From positions 1 through 18,367 of the forward strand of contig FTLJ01000301.1 of assembly GCA_900155495.1 (NCBI GenBank): a stretch of 18,367 nt of DNA, read 5' to 3'. Shown piece by piece: positions 9,666 through 18,198 of this stretch. The notes beneath the pieces are model-generated. The model made no database searches. It was given only the letters and a program-made list of their open reading frames with translations, and was not told the origin of the DNA. Positions within the stretch are counted from its first letter, which is position 1, and each line of letters begins with the position of its first letter. Both the position numbers and the translations under genes were made by a program. This DNA is from Porogramme epimiltina (Eukaryota > Basidiomycota > Agaricomycetes > Polyporales > Polyporaceae).

Positions 9666-11010
9666 TGCCTCGACGCACGTGCCCCTCCAGCCCTCCGTTC
9701 TTTCAGTAGGTAGTTCATGGTCGCATATAACACTACATCGCATAGGAAACGTCTATCATCGCACACTTGTAGATACTCTGCACTCGCCACTCGCCACGGA
9801 AACACATACTATATAAATAACGGATGGGAAGCACAAACTCTTGTGAAATACACATTCATGCGCGCGCCCCTGGCTTGTCGTTCAAGCCCTCCTACATTGT
9901 TTGAGTTTTTATGCATGGTGACGTCATCATCGCAGCGAGAGGTGTGGCTGGCGTGTTTTAGACGCCCGTGCTGCTTTGACTTGGCAGGCTGTATCATGAT
10001 CGCACATTTAACGTCGTCTACGGTCGGAACTGTGCAAACGTCTTTCCCTATTCTTAGAACGCCAAAAACTTCCGTAGCTACTTACCTTTGTCTCTTTTCA
10101 TCTACATTTGTGAGTGCTCTCAATCGCCCATTGCTTTCACTGTCGATACCCTGCTGATGGGTTGGCATGATAAACAGTATCGAATACGTTGATACACGCC
10201 CTAGCTATTTTGTACAAGGACTGCCTCATATTCGATACAAGCTGAATACACACTCCACAAATCATCGATCCTAAAACTCCACATGACTGTCCTCGACCCA
10301 AAGTCCGTCTCACCCTCTGACTGGGCTCAATTCCGGATGTTTATGATCCGACCCTAATACCTCTCCAGGAATCCTAGTAGACCCACCAGTTGTGTGACTA
10401 CCTGATAGAGTTCTCCGTGCTAGCACGGAATGCATGTTCACCTGCGCCGTTTAACAAGCAGGACCAATGAAACATAGGCAACAGCGCCGCTCGCCGAGGT
10501 CAATGCGGTAACTCAGCTGCGTCGAGGTGTCCTACTATGATCGCCCCCTTTCCTGTCTATACTAACCCTACGACCACAGGGAAATAGATACCACTGAGCT
10601 TTAGAAGGTCCGGATACCAGGTCCACAGACTATCAATGCATTCAATTCTACTGCTATAGTGTGCAGTCCAGCGCATAATCTGGTAGGCGCAGCATTCTTA
10701 TCAGACCTCCTTTATTATAAGCTAAGCTCAGCATGCCTCGCTTGAGGGTTCCTTGTATCTGGTGGACACCGTGCCGGTTGAGGGAAGGTGAGAGATATCC
10801 TTCTAAACGAGAGCCGTATATATGGATTTCTGTAATGGCCTAATGGGCGAAGATGCTTGACCGGTATGGTAGAGCATGCTCGCGCCATATGGATATAAGG
10901 ATACGCTGTGGCTTTCTTGTCGTTTCTACCCTCCGTCCTCCTCCACCACCTTCTACCAATCTCACAGCCCGTTGGTAGAATGCACAGCGACAACTGCCAT
11001 TTTCCCGAAA
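9666..11010. other. Intergenic stretch, no supported gene
   Basis: A frame of about 146 codons on + (9717-10157) has no domain and an irregular composition, and I treat it as chance. A TATA-like tatataaataa occurs at about 9810. A perfect 16-nt palindrome lies at 10414-10429. From about 10890 the plus strand resembles the promoter and leader of the two small minus-strand genes further right: a ggatataagg box near 10890 and a ctaccaatct..cagcc block near 10955. Confidence 0.4.
10414..10429. repeat. 16-nt perfect palindrome
   Basis: TCCGTGCTAGCACGGA is identical to its reverse complement. It stands alone in non-coding DNA. It could be a dimeric factor site or chance; nothing around it decides. 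Confidence 0.5.
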
Positions 11011-11454
11011 ATGAACTCTTTCATCAAATATATCCTGATGACTATATGTCAGAAGAACGTTGAAGCTCCAGATTCAACCTCTCAGTTCATCAGATCTCGC
11101 AAAGGGGCTTATCAGGTAAGTAAGATAGACAATTACCCCTGAGCAACACCTACTCGGTTCCCGAGCTCTGGAATTGCTGCTCACACCAAGTGAACCGTGC
11201 CCAGGATACCCAAGGAACACACAACAAGTTCAAAGGAAACGTAGGCGACAATGCAGGTTCACACGGCGGCAATGCAAATTTTGGAGTCCAGATCGGTAAC
11301 ATTATCACATGGATAACCAATCTTCGTAGTCTGAGCTTCCTGACGGTTAGTGTCATTGTAAAGGCTATATAATACGCTAATTGGAGAATCATGTGGCTTC
11401 TTCCGCTCACACCAATTACTAGATGGTGCTTACGGTGAATGTACACGAGAAGAA
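11011..11454 (+). CDS. Small gene with one Gly/Asn-rich GDNAG motif (copy A)
   Basis: I do not recognise the family, but it is related to the two minus-strand genes at 12069-12834 and 15600-16448. Exon 1 (11011-11115) encodes MNSFIKYILM..KGAYQ. A donor gtaagt at 11116 and an acceptor gcccag at 11204 agree in phase 0. Exon 2 (11205 to about 11345) encodes the motif, from HNKFKG through GDNAGSHGGNANFGVQ (11220-11291). The intron 1 start (gtaagtaaga..) matches intron 1 of the other copies. A following intron 11346-11422 and a 32-nt exon ending in phase 2 (11423-11454) would parallel the 35-nt phase-2 exon of the other two genes, but the last exon is unclear. The leader aligns with the other genes' leaders, and where they have their ATG this copy has ATT, so the start at 11011 may be a substitute. 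It may be a decaying copy. Confidence 0.5.
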
Positions 11455-11967
11455 GTGAGTATCTTGTAGTTCTAGAAGAAACGACATCTGATCAGTCCCT
11501 CCGGTCTAAAAGCATTCACTACCATGAGACTCAGTCCCACCGCGATGATGTGAACCTTGGTGGTCGTAGCGGTCGCAAGTCACGCAAGCACGTTTCACGC
11601 CCCGATGACGACAACATCACCTCGTTACGTGCCTCAGTATGTCGTGTAAACCTCTGGTTGCAAGATCTATAGTGCTCATGTCATCTTTTTCTACTAGCAG
11701 AGACACCCCGTCGACGTGCATGATGCGCCTCTACACGGTACAACCACCCCTCATGCCACATATTACTCCTCAAATCGGGCTTCGCGCAAACGGAAGAGAC
11801 GAAAACGATTGAAGAAATACCGACGCAAACGCGCGCCGTTTTTGCCTCGTCTTGTTTCATACATGAACTCGTTTATCGCGTCTCTCAATCTTGCCCCTTT
11901 CATCCCAGGCCCCTTCGTCTCCCTCCTCTCGCGCATTCGCTCACTCTTTCATGAATCACGTTTTTGA
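11439..11967 (+). CDS. Two-exon candidate with a very basic C-terminus
   Basis: I do not recognise this protein. A frame open from an ATG at 11439 to 11636, an intron 11637-11700 (gtatgt..ctagcag, phase 0) and a second exon 11701-11967 give 154 residues. The first exon is polar (HRDDVNLGGRSGRKSRKHVS). The second carries a dense basic cluster, RKRKRRKRLKKYRRKR, that looks like a nuclear or nucleic-acid-binding signal, followed by a hydrophobic tail with FIASLNLAPFIPGPFVSLL. It may be the 3' part of copy A rather than a separate gene, but I found no splice pattern joining them in frame without a weak donor. The intron is the strongest evidence; the start is uncertain. Confidence 0.4.
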
Positions 11968-12068
11968 TACGTTGTATTCTACTTATACCCACAGTTTCGT
12001 ACGGCATGCACTTAGTTGTACCCTCGCCCTTGGAAAGCCCTCTACTCATCCCCGTTGACTACCGAGCT

Positions 12069-12834
12069 TCATAATTGGAATGGGCACCGATCGCGAACCT
12101 CAATATCAGGCATTTGGCTACGATTAATATGAACCACGTACCTAGGTCGGCCACGCTGTCCTTCGTATGGTGGTGGCGGGGAAGGGGGGTATCTCGTCCT
12201 GGATAGAGCCTGAGCCTGGGGTGCACTGATTCATTAGTCAGCAGAAGCATCGAATAGAGACAATATCAGACCGACGCTTACTTACTGTGTGTTTGTGCTG
12301 TTTGAAGGTGCACGGGAGCTCTACTAACCGTTGTTAGAAAATGGTTCATCTGATGGAGGTTTTCCGGGGCGAGGTGCCACTGACCATGTTGGAACTGGCT
12401 TGATCAATAGGAGGGCTTGGGATGGTGGTGGTAATAGTAATAATGGCACCGTTCTGGTTCCCAAGATTGGCGTTACCGCCATATGCGCCTGCATTGTCGC
12501 CTGCTGTCCCATGGAAGGTGTTGACGACGGCGGCGGTGGCTGTCTCAACGCGGTTGACAGCTGCGGAGGCTTCCTCAGTGCGATTAACAGCTGAGGAGGC
12601 CTTCTTGGCTTCAGGACTGCTCTTCGGAGTGTGTGCATGCTAGAGGAGGATGTTAGCAACACCGGTAATATGACTCCCAAACGGAGAGGGAAGGCCCATA
12701 GTAGAATCGATTATTTTACTCACCGAAGGGGCTTCTTTGAGGATTACTTTAGAAGGCGGACTCTTGGTCATGGTGGATACCTCCGTTGGGGGATCTGCTA
12801 CTGTTTTCGATCCGCCTTTTGAGTTTGTAAACAT
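12069..12834 (-). CDS. Small four-exon gene with one GDNAG motif (copy B)
   Basis: I do not recognise the family. The exon chain on the minus strand is 12834-12724, 12639-12385, 12320-12286, 12225-12069, with intron phases 0, 0 and 2, giving 185 residues. All introns have GT..AG ends (gtgagt, gtcagt, gtaagt donors). The N-terminus (1-37) is Ser/Lys/Pro-rich; 50-79 is an Ala-rich helix-like stretch of three 10-residue repeats (ASSAVNR, ASAAVNR, ATAAVVN). The shared motif NTFHGTAGDNAGAYGGNANL follows at 77-96. After a Ser/Pro linker comes a proline tail with RYPPSPPPPYEG (145-156), which contains a PPxY-type WW-domain ligand. No membrane segment or signal peptide is seen. The start is supported by the matching leader in the 15600-16448 gene and a TATA box 66 nt upstream. 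The last exon might be spliced once more at a gtacgt about 12139. Confidence 0.66.
12514..12603 (-). repeat. Three 30-nt tandem repeats inside copy B
   Basis: Read on the minus strand, three consecutive 30-nt units encode KASSAVNRTE, EASAAVNRVE and TATAAVVNTF. They sit directly before the GDNAG motif and are absent from the 15600-16448 copy. They look like an expanded alanine-rich helix. Confidence 0.7.
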
Positions 12835-12899
12835 GATGGTGGTCGTTATGTCTTCGGAGACCAGGTTGCAAGATTGGTGAGAGGCGTGCTAGAGGGGCT

Positions 12900-12910
12900 C
12901 TTATATAGAC
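12900..12910 (-). promoter_or_regulatory. TATA box of copy B
   Basis: The minus strand reads gtctatataag, 66 nt upstream of the ATG at 12834. The distance suits a TATA box with a leader of about 35-40 nt. The sister gene has a TATA box at the equivalent place. Confidence 0.55.
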
Positions 12911-13240
12911 ACATCCCCATACTTCGCCAGGTAAGCGTGTGTATGCTTAGTATCCAGGCACCCGATCCTATACAGCGTGAGTGTCCGAATTCTATGCGTA
13001 GTTCCGGTAACCAAAAATCCCTTGCCCGAGGGGGACAGCGCCTACTAGGCAACAATCCCTTGGGACACACGGAGCGCAGTATACAATACACCTAGTAGGT
13101 TAGGAGAAACCCGATATGAACGTAGCGCTTCCCGATGTGCATATTGCAATGCGTACTGCCTCATGCATACGTCTCCATCGACCGTCCAATCCCAGAGAGC
13201 TGCTAAAGCCGCAAAAATCTAGGTTTTCCACTTCCTTATG

Positions 13241-13600
13241 TTCCGGGGAGATAGCTAGGGACTACGAGGAGCGCTCAACGCTTCCATCGAGTTTGAATCC
13301 CAGGACTAATCTTTACGAGGGCGCGCAAAGGAAAACTTGCTCACCGGACGCCACAGGGAGCTATGTCTCCCGCCGACAATGACCGTGATTCGTCATGTCA
13401 GCGGGTTCTACGGGGCTAATTAGTTCCTATAGCTAGACCCGCCCTCAGAGGTAAACGTGACACACGCACACAGTTGTCCACCTCGGGGCTCTCTGTAAGC
13501 GTTAATGATCCAGCGCCCGTAGCCATAGTTTGACCGTTGTTACTGCGCGTCGAGGTTGTGGTTCTCGGCGTGGCATCGGAGCGCTGTGAAGTAATAACCA
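13241..13600. repeat. Left copy of duplicated upstream region
   Basis: This stretch matches 16806-17505 in several separated blocks in the same order: gggagatagctaggg with gagcgct and gtttgaatc (13245-13303), gtcagcggg (about 13397), gacacacgcacacagttg (about 13458) and gaagtaataac (about 13587). Between the blocks the two copies have diverged strongly. No coding is supported here. Confidence 0.6.
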
Positions 13601-13779
13601 CATGGGCCCTTCTACATCAGGAAGTGAAAGGTATCTTGAAAGAACACCTACATGACACCCTCGTTGGTCGGACCTGAGCGGGTTGTTGTTTAGGAGATGT
13701 TGTCATCGACGCTGACTGGGGATTGCAGCTAATCGGTGCCCGGTGACTCGTGAGTGGCAAGTGTGGACACGGCCAGAGG

Positions 13780-14456
13780 CGAAAGACTTACGTACGAGAT
13801 CATGATGGTCCACCAGGCATACGCATCGCTTACACATATCACCTGGCCCTTCGCCTTCTCCCGGTCCCCGGGGCTCGGCCACTCGCGCACAGCGTCAGAG
13901 ACGCCGTGGCCGTCATCTGCTTGTATGGCGCGACGCTGTGGGCGGCGTTGAACAGCCGGAGCTTTTTGAGTTTGAAAAGCCCGGGCAGGCCTTCGCCTTC
14001 TGTGGACCCGTCTGGGTCCGCCTTTACCAGGACGTGTGAGGCTGCCACGACGTGCCTTCACCGGAGGTAGGACTGGGCCCGGGCAGCCCGCCAAATGAGC
14101 CTCTGAGCGTGGGCGTCGTGGTATGACGTCATGTAGCTGGTCCGTGCGCTATAGCGCTTGCTCCGCCTTTTCGGGCGCTTCCGGTCCCGACGACCCTCTT
14201 AGACGCGTTCCATCGGCGGCTCGGCGCGCTCGTGGCACAACAAACCGGCATGGCAGAGCTCCCCGAAGTGTTCGAGGTCGCTATCTAGCATGTACTTCCG
14301 CTTCTCAGTAGTGGCCGAAGCCGGTGTGGCCATCCGAACGTGCCGGTTCAAGACGGAACGCCCTAGCTTCTGCCTCCACGATGTATGCCCGTGCCTGAAG
14401 ACAAGGTTTGGGACGTCTCCATTTGTCTCCTGTACCGCGCCTCGGGAGTGTATCAT
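13780..14456 (-). pseudogene. Decayed gene of unknown family, left copy
   Basis: I do not recognise the family. On the minus strand one frame from 14456 to 13839 is protein-like over about 200 codons but holds two internal stops (TAA at 14199-14201, TGA at 14058-14060). Readable parts are YMLDSDLEHFGELCHAGLLC, HERAEPPMERV, then YSARTSYMTSYHDAHAQRLI, RHVVAASHVLVKADPDG, LPGLFKLKKLRLFNAAHSVA and PYKQMTATASLTLCASG. After a frame change the strand reads VSDAYAWWTIMIS up to a donor (gtaagt) near 13790. The related stretch at 17758-18198 keeps matching pieces, for instance ALMTAAKPLTALCA for the QMTATASLTLCA segment and SAGWTAVIS for AYAWWTIMIS. That both copies keep these residues suggests a once-functional protein; both are broken now. 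Confidence 0.5.
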
Positions 14457-15599
14457 TTCTCGGACAGATTGTTCTTTCAGAAAAAGAGGCTGGTCTGCCT
14501 TAAAGGAGACAACTCACAGCCTACAACCCCACGGAGAAACCATCTAAGTGGTGCGGCGTGAGATCCGACCGAGGCAGCGGCCACTCATCACTCAAGGCGC
14601 GTCTCACTCACTTTGCTTTCGGATAGGGGCAGTGCATAGATGTAGTGCTTAGTGCACCAGATAGAGAGTTCAGTCCTAGGAAAGGTCCACCACAGTGTGA
14701 TGGAATCCGTCGGAGTGTCTCTTACACGGAACTCGCTGTCAGTATCAGGGTTCTTCTCTCAGAATAGCTCTCAGTCACCTTCCCCTATTATCTGCCCGAG
14801 CATTGTGGACAGATGATATGAAGGAAATGCCAGAGCAGTGCAAAGCGAAGGGAATCTGCGGCATCGGAAGGAGATAGACTGCATCAGACCCTCGAGCCCT
14901 TGGAAGCCGCTCTTGACTCGTTTCAGCCGCAGAGTGATGTTATCCAGGAACACATGTAACCCCCGAGGATGTCTTCCCTTCCCCGCCACTGCCTGCCTTC
15001 ATGAAAGCTTCGGATATCAGAGATGCTATCGGACTACTAGTGAGGCATGAAGCGCGACATCATGATGAAGCGCCTTACCTAGTAGGGTTGAAGGAGGGGT
15101 CGAATAAGCAAACGTGTTTGGCTGGGGTACAAGTGGCGAGAAACGGGCTAAATGGGGTGACTGCGGTGAATAGCCGGTTGTCTAACTATATCCCGGGGAG
15201 ACGGGACAGTTTGAAGGGCAAGATCGAGACGCGTTAGGGCCGCGCCAAATTATGCTAGCCCTAGACGAGAAGTCCGACGGTCACATTTCAATTTTCTTCT
15301 AATATATCTCTTCAATTTGGACCGTCTATCACATGACATGCTTTCCGTTCATCCCGTAGCACCAACAACATAGCCAGTTGAGAATATACTCCATCAACTC
15401 CACACCAGAACCCATGTCGTCAACGTCATTATCACGTAACACTCGTTCGTAGAGTAAGACCCTCAGAAGCGACAATACTGGCAGAGGAAGTATCCCTACT
15501 TGTCCCCACATTACTGTTGACCACTGAGCTATAAGTCTAAACATCAAGTATATCGCGATGAAGACTCGAATCGACGTACTGGGATCGCTCTTGCTCCTA
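14457..15599. other. Intergenic stretch, no supported gene
   Basis: A frame of 78 codons on + (15001-15237, starting MKASDIRDAIGLLVRHEARH) is the best candidate but shows no domain and has no homologous counterpart in the window. A 72-codon minus frame at 14771-14989 overlaps nothing and is equally unsupported. An imperfect inverted repeat (gacggtc..gaccgtc) flanks about 15275-15328. I see nothing else. Confidence 0.35.
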
Positions 15600-16448
15600 C
15601 TAAGCTTGTCGAGCAGGCGGATATTTACTCCCGGGTGTAGCACTGGTGCATTAGTTAGTAGGAGTATTAAGAAAACCTTAGATTGGTGCAGTTCTTGGTT
15701 TGAATGGCGGAATGCCTACCTCGCGTCCGTGTTGCTCGACGGTGTGGAGGAGCTCTAGCAATCCGTGTCAGCAGATGGCGCAGTAAAGAACGTGTGAGGT
15801 AGGTTGATCAATGTCCCTTACCGTGTTGGAGGGGGCCTGATCAGTTGGAGGGCTTTGAGGTGGGGGGCCGATATCGAGACGGGTACCTCTCTGGTCCCCA
15901 AAGTTGGCATTCCCACCATATGCCCCTGCATTGTCTCCTGCGACCCCTCCGAAGTAGTTGTGTGTTACTTGAGCCCCCTCAGGCTGAGCGTATATTCGTG
16001 TTAGCCAACGACGCAGCAATGTACTTGTGATGCAGGCTAATCATGCCACTGACCTTTTTGGGAGCGGCTTCGCTACTTGGAGGGCTTTGGGGTGAGTTGC
16101 CAATCTTGATATCAGCACTGCGCTGGTCCCCAAAATTCGCATTACCGCCGTATGCCCCTGCGTTGTTGCCGGCCCTCCCTTCGAAGCGGTTGTGCGTTAC
16201 GTTGGCGTCCTTAGCACGTACTTCGGGATCGGTCGAAGTTAGGGCCTGGGCGTGCTAGCAACAGTAATATGAATTCGAGATCGAAATAAAAGGTTTACGG
16301 AAGAATCAATTATACTGCTCACCGAAGAGGCCGCTCGGACTGGAGTTTGAGACTCAGGAAGTGGGCTACTGGTGTGGGGGACAGCATCCCTTGCATGGAT
16401 ATCTGAAAGGGTCGTTATAGTCCTCCCTGATCTTGCGGACGTCGACAT
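15600..16448 (-). CDS. Small five-exon gene with two GDNAG motifs (copies C and D)
   Basis: I do not recognise the family. The exon chain on the minus strand is 16448-16323, 16254-16054, 15983-15822, 15754-15720, 15642-15600, with intron phases 0, 0, 0, 2 and lengths 68, 70, 67 and 77 nt. The sum is 567 nt, a multiple of three, giving 188 residues and a TAG stop. The N-terminus (1-42) is Ser/Thr-rich (MSTSARSGRTITTLSDIHAR). Exon 2 carries HNRFEGRAGNNAGAYGGNAN and FGDQ (residues 63-86); exon 3 repeats it as HNYFGGVAGDNAGAYGGNAN and FGDQ (117-140). Both motifs lead into a PQSPP linker. The C-terminus ends KYPPARQA, a short version of the proline tail of the 12069-12834 gene. The last intron has a textbook tactaac branch site. 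ATG context and TATA position match the sister gene. No known domain, signal peptide or membrane segment is seen, so the function is unknown. Confidence 0.72.
15891..15962 (-). repeat. GDNAG motif, copy C
   Basis: This segment of exon 3 encodes 24 residues from HNYFGG to FGDQ. It differs from copy D at only a few positions (Y/R, G/E, V/R, D/N). Confidence 0.8.
16123..16194 (-). repeat. GDNAG motif, copy D
   Basis: This segment of exon 2 encodes 24 residues from HNRFEG to FGDQ. Along with copies at 11220-11291 (+), 12454-12522 (-) and 15891-15962 (-) it defines a core G-[DN]-N-A-G-[AS]-[YH]-G-G-N-A-N-[FL]-G. Confidence 0.8.
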
Positions 16449-16536
16449 AACGGTGGTCGTGAGGGTTTCAGAGAGTCGGCTGGAAGATTGGTTAGAGACG
16501 TCCTGGGGCGAAAATGAGGGGAAGGCTTCTACGAGT

Positions 16537-16547
16537 CTTTTTATATC
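16537..16547 (-). promoter_or_regulatory. TATA box of the 15600-16448 gene
   Basis: The minus strand reads gatataaaaag, 89 nt upstream of the ATG at 16448. After it the leader shares a caatctt..ag..tct..gaa..acgaccacc block with the leader of the gene at 12834. Confidence 0.55.
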
Positions 16548-16805
16548 CGTACCCTCACCCTTCATCCAGTAAGCATGCGCATGTCCAATAGCCAGGCGCC
16601 CACACTCCCACTGCGTGAATCGCTCTATAGGTACTGTCTCCCATATCTGTAGCTCTCATTACCATGGATATCCTGCCCACTGCCCTGCCTCAAGCAAGGG
16701 GAATAGGGTCTGATAGCCACAGCCCGTTGGACAGACGAAGCTTCCTGTACGATACATCCAGGCGAAGAGAAGCCTGATCAAAATGTGGCTACTTCTTGCT
16801 TACTT

Positions 16806-17505
16806 GTGGTCTGGGGAGATAGCTAGGGGCCACAAGTCGGAGCGCTAAGCGCTTCCGTTGCGTTTGAATCGCAGAGCGCGCTCTTCGAGAAGGCGCGAAA
16901 TTGAGCTGACACTCCCCTGATTTGAGAGATTCCGACGGCTTACCACCATAGTCAGCGAGAGACGCCCCTCGTATCGTATGTGCGTTGGCCTGTACGAAGG
17001 TAGCTTGTACACATTCGCTCCGGGGATATAGGCTGGTCAACCCAGGCTTTCTTCGCCTCCATGGTATCTTGAAGGTGGTTCGTGTGTGCCGCTGTGGGGC
17101 AAATGACCCTACGTAGTGCGGGTTCAAAGTCAACGGCATTGTGGAAAGCAGGTCACAATTGAGACCTAGATTCTTCTAGGTCGTCGCAGGACATCGGACG
17201 TCACAGCGGAACCGACCTCCTCCGCTTCTCTCGACAGGCCGACAATAACACCTATTACGGTAATTAGTCGTGTCAGCGGGCTCTACAAGGCTATTGAACT
17301 GCTGCAAGGTTGCCTACGGTATTAGTATTTCTAACTTTACTAGACGGGCACGACACACACATGTAGTTGACTGCCTCGAGGCTCGGCGTGAGCGATCAAG
17401 GTCCTGTAGCTGTGGCCTCGGTTTGGCAGATGCTAGTACTGCAGGCCGGAGCTTCGAAGGTTTACAGTGACGTCGAAGTGCGATGAAGTGATAACATTGC
17501 CCTGC
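16806..17505. repeat. Right copy of duplicated upstream region
   Basis: It matches 13241-13600 block by block: gggagatagctagggg with gagcgct and gtttgaatc (16814-16871), gtcagcggg (about 17273), gacacacacatgtagttg (about 17351) and gaagtgataac (about 17483). A longer spacer than in the left copy separates the first two blocks. No coding is supported in it. Confidence 0.6.
17163..17182. repeat. Hairpin-forming inverted repeat
   Basis: Arms GACCTAGA and TCTAGGTC (8 bp, perfect) enclose a 4-nt loop TTCT. It lies inside the non-coding spacer of the right duplicated region and has no evident counterpart in the left copy. Confidence 0.5.
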
Positions 17506-17757
17506 GGCTTTAGTAGGCGGTTGAAGGCATCATGGGGTGAGTGAATGCTGTGCGCGATATTGAGTCACCCTAGTCGGCCACGAGTCACGACAGAGGCGGT
17601 ATCCTCCATAGTGAATAGTAGGGATCCTATACACGCGTAGGTACGAGTAAATCTGGGCGCGAAGGTGCATGTAGATGATGCTCGTCGCCTGTGCGAGGTG
17701 CGTGTCCTCTGGTAGGGCGAAAGGCGTGCTGCATCGTCAGTGCGCGATGGGTACGAG

Positions 17758-18198
17758 CCACTTACGAATGAGATCACGGCGGTCCACCCGGCACTCGCAC
17801 TGCCTCTCCAGACTACCCTTCGAGCGGCTCCAACTCCGGCTCCTGCTGCCCTGCCCCTTGCCTTCGCGCATAATGCCGTGAGAGGCTTCGCTGCAGTCAT
17901 CAGTGCTTCTGTGGTGCGACGCCCAACGTAGTACGCCGTGTTGCGCAACCAGAGCTCAACTTCAGGCTGTCATTGTCCGCGACTCGCGTATGTTCTCCTC
18001 GACGAGGAAACGAGCGACCAAGGGGTGCACTGTGCTTCTAGTTTGCGCACTGGTCGCGCCGCCAGGCGGCACTTTGCTGATGTCCAGACACAAGTTGCAA
18101 TTGGGCCAGCGAACTCGGTGTAAGCGCCAATGGTAACTGGTCCGTGCGCTTACTCTGCCTGATTTGGATCTCGAGCGCTCATGCGTTTTTACACCCAT
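17758..18198 (-). pseudogene. Decayed gene of unknown family, right copy
   Basis: This is the paralogue of the decayed gene at 13780-14456. Shared DNA blocks include actggtccgtgcgc (about 18137 here, 14136 there) and cttacg..gagatca..ggtccacc (17761 here, 13788 there). On the minus strand it reads VSARTSYHWRLHRVRW near 18165, then a frame to a stop near 17962, and after a frame change LRNTAYYVGRRTTEALMTAA, LTALCAKARGRA and SAGWTAVIS up to a donor near 17762. The family is not recognised. It is more diverged than the left copy and cannot give one continuous product. Confidence 0.42.

Noticed and set aside
9717..10157. Plus-strand frame of 146 codons after the MEF1 relic
   Set aside because: No recognisable domain, irregular composition rich in Ser, Thr and Cys, no splice sites or promoter that would support it.
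11150..11446. Minus-strand frame whose peptide (PKFALPPCEPALSP) resembles plus-strand frames at 12422 and 16043
   Set aside because: These are antisense shadows of the GDNAG motif exons; the similarity follows from the conserved coding strand.
13290..13306. gtttgaatcc, similar to a tRNA T-loop, also near 16862
   Set aside because: No acceptor, D or anticodon arm can be folded around it in either copy; it is part of the duplicated spacer.
15001..15237. Plus-strand frame of 78 codons beginning MKASDIRDAIG
   Set aside because: No domain, no counterpart in the duplicated unit and no splice or promoter signals; kept only as a note in the intergenic entry.
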